Below the pieces are notes generated by a model, which saw only the letters and a list, made by a program, of their open reading frames with translations, made no database searches and was not told where the DNA came from. A stretch of DNA of 64,000 bases from Borrelia hermsii DAH (GTDB lineage Bacteria; Spirochaetota; Spirochaetia; Borreliales; Borreliaceae), in NCBI RefSeq assembly GCF_023035675.1, contig NZ_CP073136.1, positions 496,001-560,000 of the forward strand, in the 5' to 3' direction. This document shows positions 8,966 through 18,725 of this stretch, piece after piece. Every line of letters starts with the position of its first letter. The stretch's first letter is position 1. A program made the position numbers and the translations under genes.

Positions 8966-9244
8966 GTGGCAAGATCTATTAAAAAAGGACCTTTTATAGA
9001 AAAAAGTCTTTATCAAAAAGTTTTGGCCTCTTCTGGCAGAGAGAAAAGGGTAGTAATTAAAACCTATTCCAGAGCCTCAACAATAATTCCTGAGATGGTA
9101 AGTCTTACTATATCTGTTTACAATGGGAAGTCTTTTATTCCTGTGTATATTACTGAGGATCTTGTTGGGCATAAGCTTGGAGAATTTTCACCTACAAGAA
9201 TTTTTAGAGGACATGCTAAATCAGATAAGAAGGGAAGGAAGTAG
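8966..9244 (+). CDS. rpsS: 30S ribosomal protein S19
   Basis: A 92-residue S19 of the 30S head ([15 protein letters not shown] ... [23 protein letters not shown]). The start codon is GTG at 8966 with TAGGAGTG upstream. Alignment fixes this start, because the conserved family N-terminus begins here. It lies 9 bases after rplB. Confidence 0.97.
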   Translation: MARSIKKGPFIEKSLYQKVLASSGREKRVVIKTYSRASTIIPEMVSLTISVYNGKSFIPVYITEDLVGHKLGEFSPTRIFRGHAKSDKKGRK

Positions 9245-9249
9245 AGTTT

Positions 9250-9612
9250 ATGTTTGTAAATAGAAGATATACTGCAAGAGGCAAGAATTTGCCATCTTCT
9301 CCAAAAAAAGTAAGGCCTATAGCCGATAATATACGAGGCAAACCTTATACTGAGGCCGTTGCAATACTTTATTCTATGCCCAATAAAGGTGCTAAACTTT
9401 TAGGTAAAGTGGTCAAGTCAGCAGCATCGAATGCTATGTATCATAATAGGAATCTTTCTGAAGATATGATATTTGTAAAGACAGTCATGGTAGACGATGG
9501 AAGAAAGCGTAGAAGCATTTGGCCTAGAGCTAGAGGTAGAGCAGACAGGCTTGTTAATAGAAGTTGTCATATTTTTGTTGAAGTTTATGAAAAGATGTAT
9601 GGTGGAGAATAA
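9250..9612 (+). CDS. rplV: 50S ribosomal protein L22
   Basis: A 120-residue L22, whose beta-hairpin lines the exit tunnel near the macrolide site. The SPKKVRPIADNIRGKP start region and the hairpin DDGRKRRSIWPRARGRADR are intact. It lies 5 bases after rpsS and 3 bases before rpsC. Confidence 0.97.
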   Translation: MFVNRRYTARGKNLPSSPKKVRPIADNIRGKPYTEAVAILYSMPNKGAKLLGKVVKSAASNAMYHNRNLSEDMIFVKTVMVDDGRKRRSIWPRARGRADRLVNRSCHIFVEVYEKMYGGE

Positions 9613-9615
9613 GAT

Positions 9616-10446
9616 ATGGGTCAAAAAGTACATCCTTACAGTTTAAGAATTAAGATTAATAGGGATTGGAAATCAAAGTGGTATTTTGATAAAAAATTAT
9701 ATTCTGAGATTCTTCACGAAGATTTCTTAATAAGACGAGAAACTATGAAGTTTTTTAAAGGAATTAGATTTGATATTTCTGACATAGAGATTATTAGAAA
9801 TAATCTTCAAAGAGTGACAGTAGTAGTCTCTACCCCAAGACCTGGTTCTGTTATTGGAGTTAAGGGTGCCAATCTTGAAAAGATTGGGCAGTTATTAACT
9901 AGAAAAATATCTAAAAAGATTAATATTAAAATAAAAGAGATTAAGAAGCCAGAATTTGATGCGCAAATTGTTGCTAATGGAATAGCAAAGCAGCTTGAGA
10001 ATAGAGCTTCTTATAGGAAACTTTTAAAGTCTTCGCTTTTATCTTCTATTTCCAAAGGTGTTCAAGGTGTAAAAATTAAGGTTTCAGGCAGACTTGGTGG
10101 AGCTGAGATTGCCAGAAGTTTTGAAGTTAAAGAAGGACGGGTTCCTTTACATACTCTTAGAGCTAATATAGACTATGGTTTTGCCGAGGCTCAAACAACT
10201 TATGGTGTTATTGGTGTTAAAGTTTGGTTGTTTAAGGGAGAAGTTTTAGGAAAACAGACTAATTCAGATGCTGGTCAGGTAATTAACAGAAAATCTTCAA
10301 GAGAAAAGAGTGAGCATTTTGACAGAAGTAGAGTAGATGATAGGGGTAGAAAAGTTTTAAATGACGATAAATTTTCTAAGGAAAAATTAGAACTTGGATC
10401 TAAATCCAATAATGATTTTAAAAAGAAAAATGGTTCTGATGTCTAG
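9616..10446 (+). CDS. rpsC: 30S ribosomal protein S3 with lengthened C-terminal tail
   Basis: A 276-residue S3 of the mRNA entry tunnel. The N-terminal MGQKVHPYSLRI, the KH domain with GVKGAN as the GxxG loop (about residues 75-82), and the C-terminal domain ending VKVWLFKGEVLG are canonical. After that block a hydrophilic tail of about 65 residues, rich in Lys, Asp, Ser and Arg, extends well beyond the approximately 233-residue E. coli protein. It looks disordered. Function of the tail is unknown. Confidence 0.97.
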   Translation: MGQKVHPYSLRIKINRDWKSKWYFDKKLYSEILHEDFLIRRETMKFFKGIRFDISDIEIIRNNLQRVTVVVSTPRPGSVIGVKGANLEKIGQLLTRKISKKINIKIKEIKKPEFDAQIVANGIAKQLENRASYRKLLKSSLLSSISKGVQGVKIKVSGRLGGAEIARSFEVKEGRVPLHTLRANIDYGFAEAQTTYGVIGVKVWLFKGEVLGKQTNSDAGQVINRKSSREKSEHFDRSRVDDRGRKVLNDDKFSKEKLELGSKSNNDFKKKNGSDV

Positions 10447-10465
10447 AATCTTTAAGGAGCGTTAA

Positions 10466-10882
10466 ATGTTAAGTCCTAAGAAGGTTAAATATAGAAAGAA
10501 GCAAAGAGGAAGACTTTCTGGAGAGGCTCATAAGGGTAATAAAATATCTTTTGGAGAATATGGACTTGTTTCTCTTGATACATATTTTATTACTGCAAGG
10601 CAAATTGAAGCAGCCCGTGTTGCTATGACTCGTAGGGTTAAAAGGGGAGGTAAGGTTTGGATCAGAATATTTCCAGATGTGCCTTATACTAAGAAGCCGG
10701 CTGAAACTAGAATGGGTAAGGGTAAGGGAGGAGTTGATCATTGGAATGCTCCTGTTAAGATTGGGACTGTTATGTTTGAGATGGCTGGAGTGCCTAGAGA
10801 GCTTGCTGAGGCAGCAATGATGCTTGCCAGTTCTAAGCTCCCGGTTAAGACTACATTTGTAGTAAGGCGAGATTTGAGGTGA
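10466..10882 (+). CDS. rplP: 50S ribosomal protein L16
   Basis: A 138-residue L16 near the A-site tRNA and central protuberance. The start [16 protein letters not shown] and the loop [18 protein letters not shown] are diagnostic. AAGGAGCG precedes the ATG. It lies 19 bases after rpsC and 3 bases before rpmC. Confidence 0.97.
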   Translation: MLSPKKVKYRKKQRGRLSGEAHKGNKISFGEYGLVSLDTYFITARQIEAARVAMTRRVKRGGKVWIRIFPDVPYTKKPAETRMGKGKGGVDHWNAPVKIGTVMFEMAGVPRELAEAAMMLASSKLPVKTTFVVRRDLR

Positions 10883-10885
10883 ATT

Positions 10886-11086
10886 ATGTTAAAAAAATTT
10901 AAGGATCTTACTCTTGAGGATATGAAAGCTAGGAGATTGGCTTTAAGAAAGGAATATATGGATTTAAGATTTAAGGCTGTGGTTGGTCATGTTGAGAATC
11001 CTTTAAAAAAACGAGAGCTGAGGCGAGACATTGCAAGGCTTAATACAATAATTCATGAATATGCAATAGGTATTAGGAAGGTTTAA
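10886..11086 (+). CDS. rpmC: 50S ribosomal protein L29
   Basis: A 66-residue two-helix L29 at the tunnel exit ([23 protein letters not shown] ... [16 protein letters not shown]). Length and operon position are normal. The ATG at 10886 is preceded by GAGGTG, which overlaps the rplP stop codon. Confidence 0.95.
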   Translation: MLKKFKDLTLEDMKARRLALRKEYMDLRFKAVVGHVENPLKKRELRRDIARLNTIIHEYAIGIRKV

Positions 11087-11091
11087 GTATT

Positions 11092-11346
11092 ATGGCAAGG
11101 GAAAATAAGAAAGATCTAATTGGAAAGGTTGTTAGTGATAAGATGAGTAAAACAATAGTTGTTGAGATTGTTCAAAGAAAAATGCATCCTATCTATCATA
11201 AGTACTTAAAAGTGAGTAGACGAGTTAAAGCTCATGATGAGAGAGAAGAATCAAGACTTGGAGATAAGGTAAGAATTATTGAGTCCAGGCCTATTAGTAA
11301 AGAGAAAAGATGGATGCTTGTTGAAATCCTGGAGAGGTCAAAGTAA
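11092..11346 (+). CDS. rpsQ: 30S ribosomal protein S17
   Basis: An 84-residue OB-fold S17, a primary 16S rRNA-binding protein. Conserved [16 protein letters not shown] and the [10 protein letters not shown]-terminus are present. It lies 5 bases after rpmC. Confidence 0.96.
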   Translation: MARENKKDLIGKVVSDKMSKTIVVEIVQRKMHPIYHKYLKVSRRVKAHDEREESRLGDKVRIIESRPISKEKRWMLVEILERSK

Positions 11347-11376
11347 TTCCAGTCATTTTTATAGAGGAGATTGATT

Positions 11377-11745
11377 ATGGTGCAGATACAGACATATTTA
11401 ACAGTTGCTGATAATACTGGTGGTAAGATCGCACAGTGCATAAAAGTTCTTGGTGGAAGTAAAAAACGATATGCTAGGGTTGGAGACATAATAGTTGTTG
11501 CTGTGAAACAAGCAATTCCCAATTCACCTGTTAAGAAGGGAGATGTGCATAAAGCTGTAGTTGTTAGAACATCAAAAGAGATAAGACGTAAAAATGGGAC
11601 TTATGTTAGATTTGATGATAATGCATGTGTTATACTTGATGCTAATTTAAATCCAAGAGGTAAGAGAGTTTTTGGACCTGTTGCAAGGGAGCTAAGAGAT
11701 GCTAACTTTATGAAAGTTGTTTCATTAGCTTCAGAGGTAATATAA
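11377..11745 (+). CDS. rplN: 50S ribosomal protein L14
   Basis: A 122-residue L14 ([21 protein letters not shown] ... [11 protein letters not shown]) at the subunit interface, the site where RsfS-type silencing factors bind. The ATG at 11377 is preferred over an in-frame TTG at 11371 because GAGGAG (11364-11369) gives correct spacing and the family starts at MVQ. Confidence 0.97.
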   Translation: MVQIQTYLTVADNTGGKIAQCIKVLGGSKKRYARVGDIIVVAVKQAIPNSPVKKGDVHKAVVVRTSKEIRRKNGTYVRFDDNACVILDANLNPRGKRVFGPVARELRDANFMKVVSLASEVI

Positions 11746-11755
11746 GGGGCTATTT

Positions 11756-12061
11756 ATGAAGACAAAATTGAAAGTAGGTGATAATGTAAAGATTCTTTGT
11801 GGTAAGGATAGAGGGAAGACGGGTGAAATTGTTAGCATAGATAGAAAAAATCTTAAGGTTGTTGTCAAGTCTTGTAATATGGTTAAAAAAGTTATCAAGG
11901 CAAGAACCCCTCAAGAAAAGAGCAAGATAATTGATAAAGAAGCACCTGTAGACATTTCAAATGTAATGTTATTTTCAAATGGTATAACTTCAAGAGTAGG
12001 GATTAAATTTGAAAATAAAGAAAAAAAGAGATACCTTAAAAAGAATGGGGAGAATGTTTAG
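11756..12061 (+). CDS. rplX: 50S ribosomal protein L24
   Basis: A 101-residue L24, an assembly initiator at the tunnel exit. The KOW motif [20 protein letters not shown] is clear. AAGGGGC precedes the ATG. It lies 3 bases before rplE. Confidence 0.96.
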   Translation: MKTKLKVGDNVKILCGKDRGKTGEIVSIDRKNLKVVVKSCNMVKKVIKARTPQEKSKIIDKEAPVDISNVMLFSNGITSRVGIKFENKEKKRYLKKNGENV

Positions 12062-12064
12062 CTT

Positions 12065-12613
12065 ATGAGTTATGTTCCTGAGTTAAAGAGGCATTATAAA
12101 GATAACGTTATAAAAGAGCTTGTTAGTGAATTTCAATATAAGTCTATTATGCAGGCGCCAAAAATAGAGAAAATTGTTGTTTCTATGGGAGTAGGTGATG
12201 CTGTTAAGAATAAAAAGCTTTTAGATTCAGCTATTTCTGAGCTTAGTCAAATTACTGGGCAACGGGCTGTTAAGACAAAGGCTAAGAAAGCTATTGCTGG
12301 ATTTAAGATTAGACAAGGTCAAGATATAGGAGCTAAGGTTACGCTTCGGGGTAATATTATGTATGAGTTTTTATATAAACTTATTAATTTAGCGTTGCCT
12401 CGTGTTAAAGATTTTAGAGGTGTAGATGGCAATGCTTTTGATGGTAATGGTAATTACTCTTTTGGGATAGCAGAGCAAATAATATTTTCTGAGATAGATT
12501 ATGATAAAATAGAGAGGATATCTGGCTTAAACGTTACGATAGTAACTACGGCTTTAAACGACAAAGAGGGTAAAGCTTTGCTTTCTAAGTTTGGTATGCC
12601 ATTTAGTAATTAA
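12065..12613 (+). CDS. rplE: 50S ribosomal protein L5
   Basis: A 182-residue L5 of the 5S rRNP. Conserved segments include [15 protein letters not shown], the [20 protein letters not shown] block and the [19 protein letters not shown] loop. Length is normal. Confidence 0.97.
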   Translation: MSYVPELKRHYKDNVIKELVSEFQYKSIMQAPKIEKIVVSMGVGDAVKNKKLLDSAISELSQITGQRAVKTKAKKAIAGFKIRQGQDIGAKVTLRGNIMYEFLYKLINLALPRVKDFRGVDGNAFDGNGNYSFGIAEQIIFSEIDYDKIERISGLNVTIVTTALNDKEGKALLSKFGMPFSN

Positions 12614-12627
12614 AGGAGTTTTTATTT

Positions 12628-12813
12628 ATGGCTAAAAAATCAATGATAGTTAAGGCCTTACGAAAGCCAAAATATAAAACAAGGCAAAAGAATAGATGTA
12701 AGTTATGTGGGCGTCCAAAGGGGTATATGAGAGATTTTGGTATGTGTCGTATATGCTTTAGGAATCATGCATCTGCAGGATTAATTCCTGGTGTCTCAAA
12801 ATCAAGCTGGTAA
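12628..12813 (+). CDS. rpsN: 30S ribosomal protein S14, zinc-binding (C+) form
   Basis: A 61-residue short S14 with a CxxC-x12-CxxC zinc site ([20 protein letters not shown]). This is the zinc-dependent type rather than the long Cys-less type. AAAGGAG precedes the ATG. No zinc-free paralogue is visible in the window. Confidence 0.96.
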   Translation: MAKKSMIVKALRKPKYKTRQKNRCKLCGRPKGYMRDFGMCRICFRNHASAGLIPGVSKSSW

Positions 12814-12822
12814 GGAGAATTT

Positions 12823-13221
12823 ATGGCTGTTACGCATTCAGTGGGAGATATGTTAACTAAGATAAGAAATGCAAGTAGGGTGAAGCATGAGTCTGTAGAC
12901 TTAAAGATGTCTAAAATAAATAAGTCTATCTTAGACATCTTAAGGGAAGAAGGGTATATTAAGGGTTATAATATTTTTGATAATAAGGGCATTTCTTTTA
13001 TTAAAGCAATACTAAATTATGATAGTAAGAGAAATCCGGCTATAAATAGAATAGATGCTATTTCAACTCCTGGTAGAAAAGTTTATTCTTCATACAAGAA
13101 TATGCCAAGAATAAAAAATGGATATGGCATATTGATAGTATCTTCTTCAAAAGGTGTTATTACTGGCAAGCAAGCTAAAGATAATAAAGTAGGTGGTGAG
13201 CTAATTTGCTCAGTTTGGTAA
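12823..13221 (+). CDS. rpsH: 30S ribosomal protein S8
   Basis: A 132-residue S8 (DMLTKIRNASRVKHESVDL ... GILIVSSSKGVITGKQAKDNKVGGELICSVW), a primary 16S-binding protein. In E. coli it also represses the spc operon. It lies 9 bases after rpsN. Confidence 0.97.
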   Translation: MAVTHSVGDMLTKIRNASRVKHESVDLKMSKINKSILDILREEGYIKGYNIFDNKGISFIKAILNYDSKRNPAINRIDAISTPGRKVYSSYKNMPRIKNGYGILIVSSSKGVITGKQAKDNKVGGELICSVW

Positions 13222-13242
13222 GGTTTAAGAGGTAGGTAAATT

Positions 13243-13785
13243 ATGTCACGTATTGGTAAACTTCCTATAAAGATAGTTGATTCTGTGAAAGTTGACATTA
13301 ATGACAACATAGTAACAGTTGAGGGTAAGAGAGGCAAATTAAGCCAAGAAATAAATAGTAGAATTCGGGTTAGAGTTGAGGATAGTAATATTATTGTTGA
13401 GCGTTCTTTGGACGATAAACAGACAAGAGCTTTTCATGGGCTTTATAGAAGTTTAATTTTTAATATGGTTAAGGGAGTATCTGATGGATTTTCAAAATCT
13501 CTCACTATTAATGGTATAGGGTATAGGGTTGAGCAACAAGGAACGAGTCTTTTCTTTAACTTGGGATATTCAACTCAATTTGAGTATGTAATTCCTGAAG
13601 GAGTTAATATTCGACTTGAGGGTAATACCAAAATTGCTGTTGAGGGTATAGATAAGTGCAGAGTTGGACAGGTTGCTGCTGAGATTAGAAGTTTAAGGGT
13701 TCCAGAGCCATATAAGGGCAAAGGAATTAGATATGATAATGAAGTAAGCAGACGAAAAGTAGGAAAATCGGGAGTAAAAAAATAG
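13243..13785 (+). CDS. rplF: 50S ribosomal protein L6
   Basis: A 180-residue L6 with two related alpha/beta domains. The start MSRIGKLPIKI and the C-terminal motif PEPYKGKGIRYDNE are diagnostic. It lies at the base of the L7/L12 stalk, where elongation factors bind. Confidence 0.97.
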   Translation: MSRIGKLPIKIVDSVKVDINDNIVTVEGKRGKLSQEINSRIRVRVEDSNIIVERSLDDKQTRAFHGLYRSLIFNMVKGVSDGFSKSLTINGIGYRVEQQGTSLFFNLGYSTQFEYVIPEGVNIRLEGNTKIAVEGIDKCRVGQVAAEIRSLRVPEPYKGKGIRYDNEVSRRKVGKSGVKK

Positions 13786-13802
13786 GTTTTAGGTGAGTAT
13801 TT

Positions 13803-14162
13803 ATGAAAAAAGTAAAAGAAGCTGAAAAAAGAAATATAAAACGTAAGAAGAGAATAAGAGATAGAATTGGATTTGGTGTTGCAGATAGGCCTAGGGTTAC
13901 AGTTTTTAAATCCAATAAATATTTTTATGTTCAAGTTATTGATGATATGGCTGGCCATACTCTTGCAAGCGTTTCTACCATTGAGAAGGATCTTAAGTTG
14001 AACAAAAATATTGATGATGTAAAGAAACTAGGTGAAGTTCTTGCAAAGAGACTTAAAGATAAGAACATAAGTAGGCTTATTTTTGATAGAAATGGTTATA
14101 AATATCACGGCCTTATTGCAAGTTTTGCAACTTCTTTGCGTGAAGCCGGTATTGATGTTTAG
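13803..14162 (+). CDS. rplR: 50S ribosomal protein L18
   Basis: A 119-residue L18 that binds 5S rRNA. The basic N-terminus is followed by [20 protein letters not shown] and a C-terminal [20 protein letters not shown]. It lies 17 bases after rplF. Confidence 0.96.
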   Translation: MKKVKEAEKRNIKRKKRIRDRIGFGVADRPRVTVFKSNKYFYVQVIDDMAGHTLASVSTIEKDLKLNKNIDDVKKLGEVLAKRLKDKNISRLIFDRNGYKYHGLIASFATSLREAGIDV

Positions 14163-14173
14163 GGGGAATTATA

Positions 14174-14668
14174 GTGGAAGCTCAAGTTCATAAGAAGCAA
14201 ATAGAGAAATTAATATCATTAAATAGAGTTACTAAGGTTGTAAAGGGTGGGAGAAGGTTTTCTTTTTCTGCTTTTATGGTTGTTGGTGATGGTGAGGGTC
14301 ATGTTGGCTGGGGATTTGGCAAGGCTAATGATGCTAGTGATGCAATAAAGAAGAGTTTAACTAATGCTAGGAAAAACTTAAGATCTGTTCCTATTAAAAG
14401 GGGTACTCTTCCTAATATGGTCATTGGGGATTTTAAAAAAGCCAAAGTTTTAATTAAACCAGCAACTCAAGGTACTGGTATTATTGCAGGTGGACCTGTT
14501 CGTGCTGTCATGGAAGCATTGGGAGTCCATGATATTTTAAGTAAATCTCTTGGGTCAAATAATTCTATGAATGTGGTAAAGGCGACTTTTAAAGCATTTG
14601 ACTTAGTTTTGGATGCTAGAAAGGTAGCAGCGATAAGAGGTAAAACTTTAAGGACTTTATGGAGTTAG
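14174..14668 (+). CDS. rpsE: 30S ribosomal protein S5
   Basis: A 164-residue S5 of the decoding and helicase region. The RVTKVVKGGRRFSFSAFMVV loop, which contains the classical spectinomycin-site segment, and the GFGKANDASDAI block are present. The start is GTG at 14174, preceded by AGGGGGAATTATA, and is fixed by the conserved N-terminus. Confidence 0.97.
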   Translation: MEAQVHKKQIEKLISLNRVTKVVKGGRRFSFSAFMVVGDGEGHVGWGFGKANDASDAIKKSLTNARKNLRSVPIKRGTLPNMVIGDFKKAKVLIKPATQGTGIIAGGPVRAVMEALGVHDILSKSLGSNNSMNVVKATFKAFDLVLDARKVAAIRGKTLRTLWS

Positions 14669-14671
14669 TTT

Positions 14672-14983
14672 ATGATTAAGAGAAAATTACGACTTCAGCT
14701 TAAAAAGATTAGATTTAAAGCATCAAGATCTAGAGCTAAGAATAGAGCTTTTATTCAGAAGATGGCAATAAATAGAGAAATTCTTGCTAAGAGTGACATT
14801 AAGGTCGAAGTTGAGCTTAAGAGAAGTCTTATTGGAAAATTAGATAGTAAGGTTAAGACATTGAAAGCTTTGGGTCTTAAGAGAATAGGAGATAGAAAAA
14901 TTCATGTTTTAAATAAGTCTCTTCAAGGGATGCTTAATAGTGTAATTAGTATGGTTTTATTAAGTGAGGTAAAAAATGGTTAA
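14672..14983 (+). CDS. rpmD: 50S ribosomal protein L30 with N-terminal extension
   Basis: The C-terminal 60 residues ([20 protein letters not shown] onward) form a standard L30. They are preceded by about 43 very basic residues ([20 protein letters not shown] onward), giving 103 residues against about 60 in E. coli. The ATG at 14672 lies 3 bases after the rpsE stop, and no internal start with a ribosome-binding site is evident, so the extension is probably translated. The gene overlaps rplO by 8 bases. Confidence 0.9.
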   Translation: MIKRKLRLQLKKIRFKASRSRAKNRAFIQKMAINREILAKSDIKVEVELKRSLIGKLDSKVKTLKALGLKRIGDRKIHVLNKSLQGMLNSVISMVLLSEVKNG

Positions 14984-15413
14984 GCTAAGGAGACCTTCAG
15001 GGGCTAATAAGTCTCGAAAAATTGTTGGTAGGGGTCCAGGTTCTGGTCTTGGAAAAACCTCTGGTAGAGGACAAAAGGGACAAAAAGCTAGAAATAGTTC
15101 ACCAAGGATTGGTTTTGAAGGGGGACAAACCCCTCTTTATAGAAGACTTCCAAGAAGAGGTTTTTCCAATCATGATTATAAGGTGAAGTATGAGATTGTG
15201 GGACTTGGGGACATAGATAGAAAATTTGAAACTGGAGATTTAGTAAATTATAGTACTTTGTTAGAAAAAGGGCTTGTAGGCAAGAATAAGAAAAAGATCA
15301 AGATTTTGGCTAATGGCGGGCTTACTAAGAAGGTGAATTTTGAAGTTACTCGTATTTCAAAGTCTGCTGAAGAATTGGCAACAAAAATTGGTTGCAGTAT
15401 TAAATTACTTTAG
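14976..15413 (+). CDS. rplO: 50S ribosomal protein L15
   Basis: A 145-residue L15. The Gly/Arg-rich N-terminal arm ([20 protein letters not shown]) and the [18 protein letters not shown] segment are typical. Its ATG lies inside the end of rpmD with GAGG upstream, which indicates translational coupling. Confidence 0.97.
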   Translation: MVKLRRPSGANKSRKIVGRGPGSGLGKTSGRGQKGQKARNSSPRIGFEGGQTPLYRRLPRRGFSNHDYKVKYEIVGLGDIDRKFETGDLVNYSTLLEKGLVGKNKKKIKILANGGLTKKVNFEVTRISKSAEELATKIGCSIKLL

Positions 15414-15425
15414 AATGGTAGTGAA

Positions 15426-16730
15426 ATGAAGGGTTTGTTTTTTAATTTATTTTCAATTAAGGATTTAAGGAGCAAATTTTTATTTACTCTATTTATTCTT
15501 TTTATTTTTAGAGTGGGTTCTTACTTGCCAATACCAGGAGTAGATCCTGTGGCTCTTAGAAGTTATTTTAAATCTCAGTCAGATTTTTCAATTACTAATT
15601 ATTTTGATTTTTTTTCAGGTGGTGCTTTTAGTAATTTTTCTATATTTATGCTTAGCATAGGTCCTTATATTTCAGCATCAATTATTATTCAACTTCTTGT
15701 TTATTCTTTTCCTTCTCTTAAAAAGATGCAAGAAGGGGATAATGGAAGGAAAAAAATCAAAAAATACACAAAATATCTAACGATTGTTGCGGCAGTAGCC
15801 CAAGGATATGCTACTAGTCTTTATGCTAAAAGTATTCCAGGAGCGCTTAATATACCTTTTTATAGATACATTTTCATTGCTATTTTAACAGTTACAACAG
15901 GTACTTTTGTTCTTTTATGGCTTGGTGAGCAAATTAATCAGAGAGGAATTGGGAATGGTGTATCTTTAATAATCTTTTCAGGAATAGTAGTTAGACTTCA
16001 AGCAGCTTTATTTAATCTTTTTCAAAGCATGAGAGATCCATTGCAAAATATTAATCCTGTCTTTGTGATATTAGTGCTAGGTGTTTTTATTTTAGTTGTG
16101 ATATTAATCATATATGAGTATAAGGCACAAAGACGAATTGCTATTCATTATGCTAGAGCAAACTCCAGGAATACAGTTAGTTCGTATTTGCCAATCAAGC
16201 TTAACCCGTCAGGTGTTTTACCTGTTATTTTTGCATCTGTGCTTATTACCTTGCCTTTGCAAATTTTGAGTGGATTTGCTGGAACTTCTGCTCTATCAAG
16301 GCAAATTTTATCTTATTTAAGACCCAATGGGCTTTATTATACTTTATTGAATGTAGTTTTAATAATAGGATTTACCTATTTTTATTCAAAGATACAATTA
16401 AGCCCAAAAGATATAAGTAATAATATTCGAAAAAATGGGGGAACTATTCCGGGTATAAAGGCAGATGAGATGGAGGGCTATTTGGATAAAATTATGAATA
16501 GAACATTATTTTCAGGCTCTATCTTTCTGTCTATTATTGCAATTATTCCGTTTTTAGTGCAAAATATTTTTAGATTTCCTTATGATGTCTCAAGGATTAT
16601 GGGTAGTTCTTCACTGCTTATTATGGTAGGAGTAGCTCTTGATACATTAATTCAGATTGATGCATATTTAAAGACTCAAGGATTGTCTCGTGGAACTGGT
16701 AAAAAGTATGCTTTTTTGCAGAAAATTTAG
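15426..16730 (+). CDS. secY: Preprotein translocase subunit SecY
   Basis: A 434-residue channel subunit of the SecYEG translocon in the inner membrane, with ten predicted helices. Conserved features are FRVGSYLPIPGVD in the first helix and plug area, GPYISASIIIQLL, and the C5 loop that contacts SecA and the ribosome. As in many bacteria it lies between rplO and rpmJ. The adk, map and infA genes often found next to it are absent here. Confidence 0.97.
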   Translation: MKGLFFNLFSIKDLRSKFLFTLFILFIFRVGSYLPIPGVDPVALRSYFKSQSDFSITNYFDFFSGGAFSNFSIFMLSIGPYISASIIIQLLVYSFPSLKKMQEGDNGRKKIKKYTKYLTIVAAVAQGYATSLYAKSIPGALNIPFYRYIFIAILTVTTGTFVLLWLGEQINQRGIGNGVSLIIFSGIVVRLQAALFNLFQSMRDPLQNINPVFVILVLGVFILVVILIIYEYKAQRRIAIHYARANSRNTVSSYLPIKLNPSGVLPVIFASVLITLPLQILSGFAGTSALSRQILSYLRPNGLYYTLLNVVLIIGFTYFYSKIQLSPKDISNNIRKNGGTIPGIKADEMEGYLDKIMNRTLFSGSIFLSIIAIIPFLVQNIFRFPYDVSRIMGSSSLLIMVGVALDTLIQIDAYLKTQGLSRGTGKKYAFLQKI

Positions 16731-16739
16731 GAGTAATTT

Positions 16740-16853
16740 ATGAAAGTTAGGGTAAGCGTAAAGCCAATTTGTGAAAAGTGTAAAGTAATAAAGAGAAAAG
16801 GTGTTTTAAGAATTATTTGTGATAATCTTAAACACAAACAAAGACAAAAATAA
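16740..16853 (+). CDS. rpmJ: 50S ribosomal protein L36
   Basis: A 37-residue L36, the smallest ribosomal protein. It has CEKC (residues 11-14), a third Cys at 27 and His at 32, which together form the zinc-binding CCCH form. The ATG overlaps the end of AGGAGTAATTT, which supplies the ribosome-binding site. It lies between secY and rpsM as expected. Confidence 0.96.
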
Positions 16854-16862
16854 GGGGAAAAA

Positions 16863-17240
16863 ATGGCTAGAATAGCAGGAATAGATTTGCCAAATAACAA
16901 ACAACTTCAGATCGCTCTTACGTCTATTTATGGCATAGGAAGAGCTAGGGCTTTAGAAATTTGCGAAAAAACGGGTGTTTTGCCAGATAAAAGAGCTAAA
17001 GAGTTGGATAATGATGAAGTTAATAAGCTTAGAAAAATAATTGAGAGTGATTATGTTGTTGAGGGGAAGCTTAGAAGTGAGTTAGCTATGTCTATTAAAA
17101 GGCTTATGGATATTGCATGTTATAGAGGGCTTAGACATAGGAAAGGTTTACCCTTAAGGGGGCAGAGAACTAAAACTAATGCAAGAACTAGGAAGGGAAA
17201 GAGAAAAACTGTAGCTAATAAAAAGATGGCTTCTAAATAA
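16863..17240 (+). CDS. rpsM: 30S ribosomal protein S13
   Basis: A 125-residue S13 of the 30S head that contacts P-site tRNA. The start [19 protein letters not shown], the YGIG helix-hairpin motif and the C-terminal [14 protein letters not shown] tail are typical. AAGGGGAAAA precedes the ATG. Confidence 0.97.
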   Translation: MARIAGIDLPNNKQLQIALTSIYGIGRARALEICEKTGVLPDKRAKELDNDEVNKLRKIIESDYVVEGKLRSELAMSIKRLMDIACYRGLRHRKGLPLRGQRTKTNARTRKGKRKTVANKKMASK

Positions 17241-17270
17241 AGTTGTTTTGCTTATGTAGGAGGGAGAAGC

Positions 17271-17660
17271 TTGAGTGCAAAAGTATCAACTAATAAAAAA
17301 AAGGTAAAAAGAAGTATTGGCGAAGGCAATGTTTATATACAGGCTACTTTTAATAATACAATCGTGACTGTATCAGACATAAGGGGAAATACTTTAGCTT
17401 GGGCAAGTGCAGGTGGAATGGGCTTTAAGGGTGCTAAAAAATCAACCCCTTATGCTGCTCAGATGACTGCAGAAGCAGCTTTAGGCAAGGTTAAGGATTT
17501 TGGTATTAATTATGTTCATGTTTTTGTTAAAGGTCCAGGAATTGGTAGAGAGTCTGCCATACGAGCTGTTGGATCAACAGGTATCATTGTTAAATCAATC
17601 TCAGATGTTACCCCAATACCGCATAATGGGTGTAGGCCTAAGAAAACTAGACGAGTTTAG
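17271..17660 (+). CDS. rpsK: 30S ribosomal protein S11
   Basis: A 129-residue S11 of the platform ([20 protein letters not shown] ... [17 protein letters not shown]). The start is TTG at 17271 behind the strong site AGGAGGGA. No better start is available in this frame. rpsD, which in many bacteria lies between rpsK and rpoA, is absent from this position. Confidence 0.97.
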   Translation: MSAKVSTNKKKVKRSIGEGNVYIQATFNNTIVTVSDIRGNTLAWASAGGMGFKGAKKSTPYAAQMTAEAALGKVKDFGINYVHVFVKGPGIGRESAIRAVGSTGIIVKSISDVTPIPHNGCRPKKTRRV

Positions 17661-17675
17661 TTAGAGGAGCTATTG

Positions 17676-18707
17676 ATGTCTTTAGGAAAACTTTTAAAAG
17701 ATTTTACTATACCTGATAGGATTGAATTTTTAAGAGGGGAGGATGATGGCTCTTATGGGAAGTTTATAATATATCCTTTTGAGAAAGGTTTTGGTGTTAC
17801 TATTGGTAACACTTTAAGGCGCGTCTTGCTGTCTTCTATTGAAGGATATGCTATTTCTGCTATGAGAATTCAGTCTAATCAAGGTGGATCTTTAAAGATC
17901 GTTTCAAGTGAATTTGATTTAATACCTGGTGTTGTAGAAGATACTCTTGAAGTAATTGCTAATATTAAAAATATTCATTTAAAGTTAGATGAGGGAGTTA
18001 AGAGTGCAACAATAAGTGTTTCTGTTAATGGGAAAGATACTAATGTCTTAAAGGCAGTTCATCTTGAAAGAGAAGGTGTTGAGGTTTGTAATAAAGATTT
18101 AGTTATTGCTACACTTTCAAGTGAAGCGAATTTGGATTTTGAATTTCAAGTTGATTATGGAAGAGGGTATGTTTCTTCTGAACATAATGCTAAGTATTTA
18201 GAAGAAGTTAATACCATTGCACTTGATTCTATATTCTCCCCAATAGAAAAGGTTACATATTCTGTTGAAGATACTAGAGTTGGACAGAGATCTGATTATG
18301 ATAAGCTTGTTATGGAGATTTGGACAACAGGTGTAATTAGTGCTAAGGATGCAATTAAAAAGGCGGCGTCTATAGTAAGGGAGTTTTTACTTCCATTGGT
18401 TAATTTTGAAGATAAAGTTGTACATTCTGTTGATGATTCTGAATTTAGAGATTCCGATATACTTAACATGAATATTGAGAAATTGAATTTGTCTGTTAGA
18501 TCTCTTAATTGTTTAACCAAGGAAAATGTTAAGACTTTAGGAGAGCTTATTAGCAAGAGTGCAGAGGAACTTTCAAAGGCAAGAAACTTTGGAAAGAAAA
18601 GTTTAGAGGAAATAGTTGAAAAACTTAGTGTTTATGGATTGTTTTTGGGAATGTCTAAGACAGAAGCTCTAAAAATATTGAATAAAAACGATAAAATATC
18701 TCATTAG
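17676..18707 (+). CDS. rpoA: RNA polymerase alpha subunit
   Basis: A 343-residue alpha subunit. The N-terminal assembly domain has GFGVTIGNTLRRVLLSSIEG (about residues 36-55). The C-terminal domain (about residues 265-325) has the helix-hairpin-helix LSVRSLNCLTKENVKTLGEL and RNFGKKSLEEI, which bind UP elements and activators. ATG at 17676 is preferred over TTG at 17673, given AGAGGAGC at 17662-17669. Confidence 0.97.
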   Translation: MSLGKLLKDFTIPDRIEFLRGEDDGSYGKFIIYPFEKGFGVTIGNTLRRVLLSSIEGYAISAMRIQSNQGGSLKIVSSEFDLIPGVVEDTLEVIANIKNIHLKLDEGVKSATISVSVNGKDTNVLKAVHLEREGVEVCNKDLVIATLSSEANLDFEFQVDYGRGYVSSEHNAKYLEEVNTIALDSIFSPIEKVTYSVEDTRVGQRSDYDKLVMEIWTTGVISAKDAIKKAASIVREFLLPLVNFEDKVVHSVDDSEFRDSDILNMNIEKLNLSVRSLNCLTKENVKTLGELISKSAEELSKARNFGKKSLEEIVEKLSVYGLFLGMSKTEALKILNKNDKISH

Positions 18708-18725
18708 AAGGGAGACCATTTTTAT

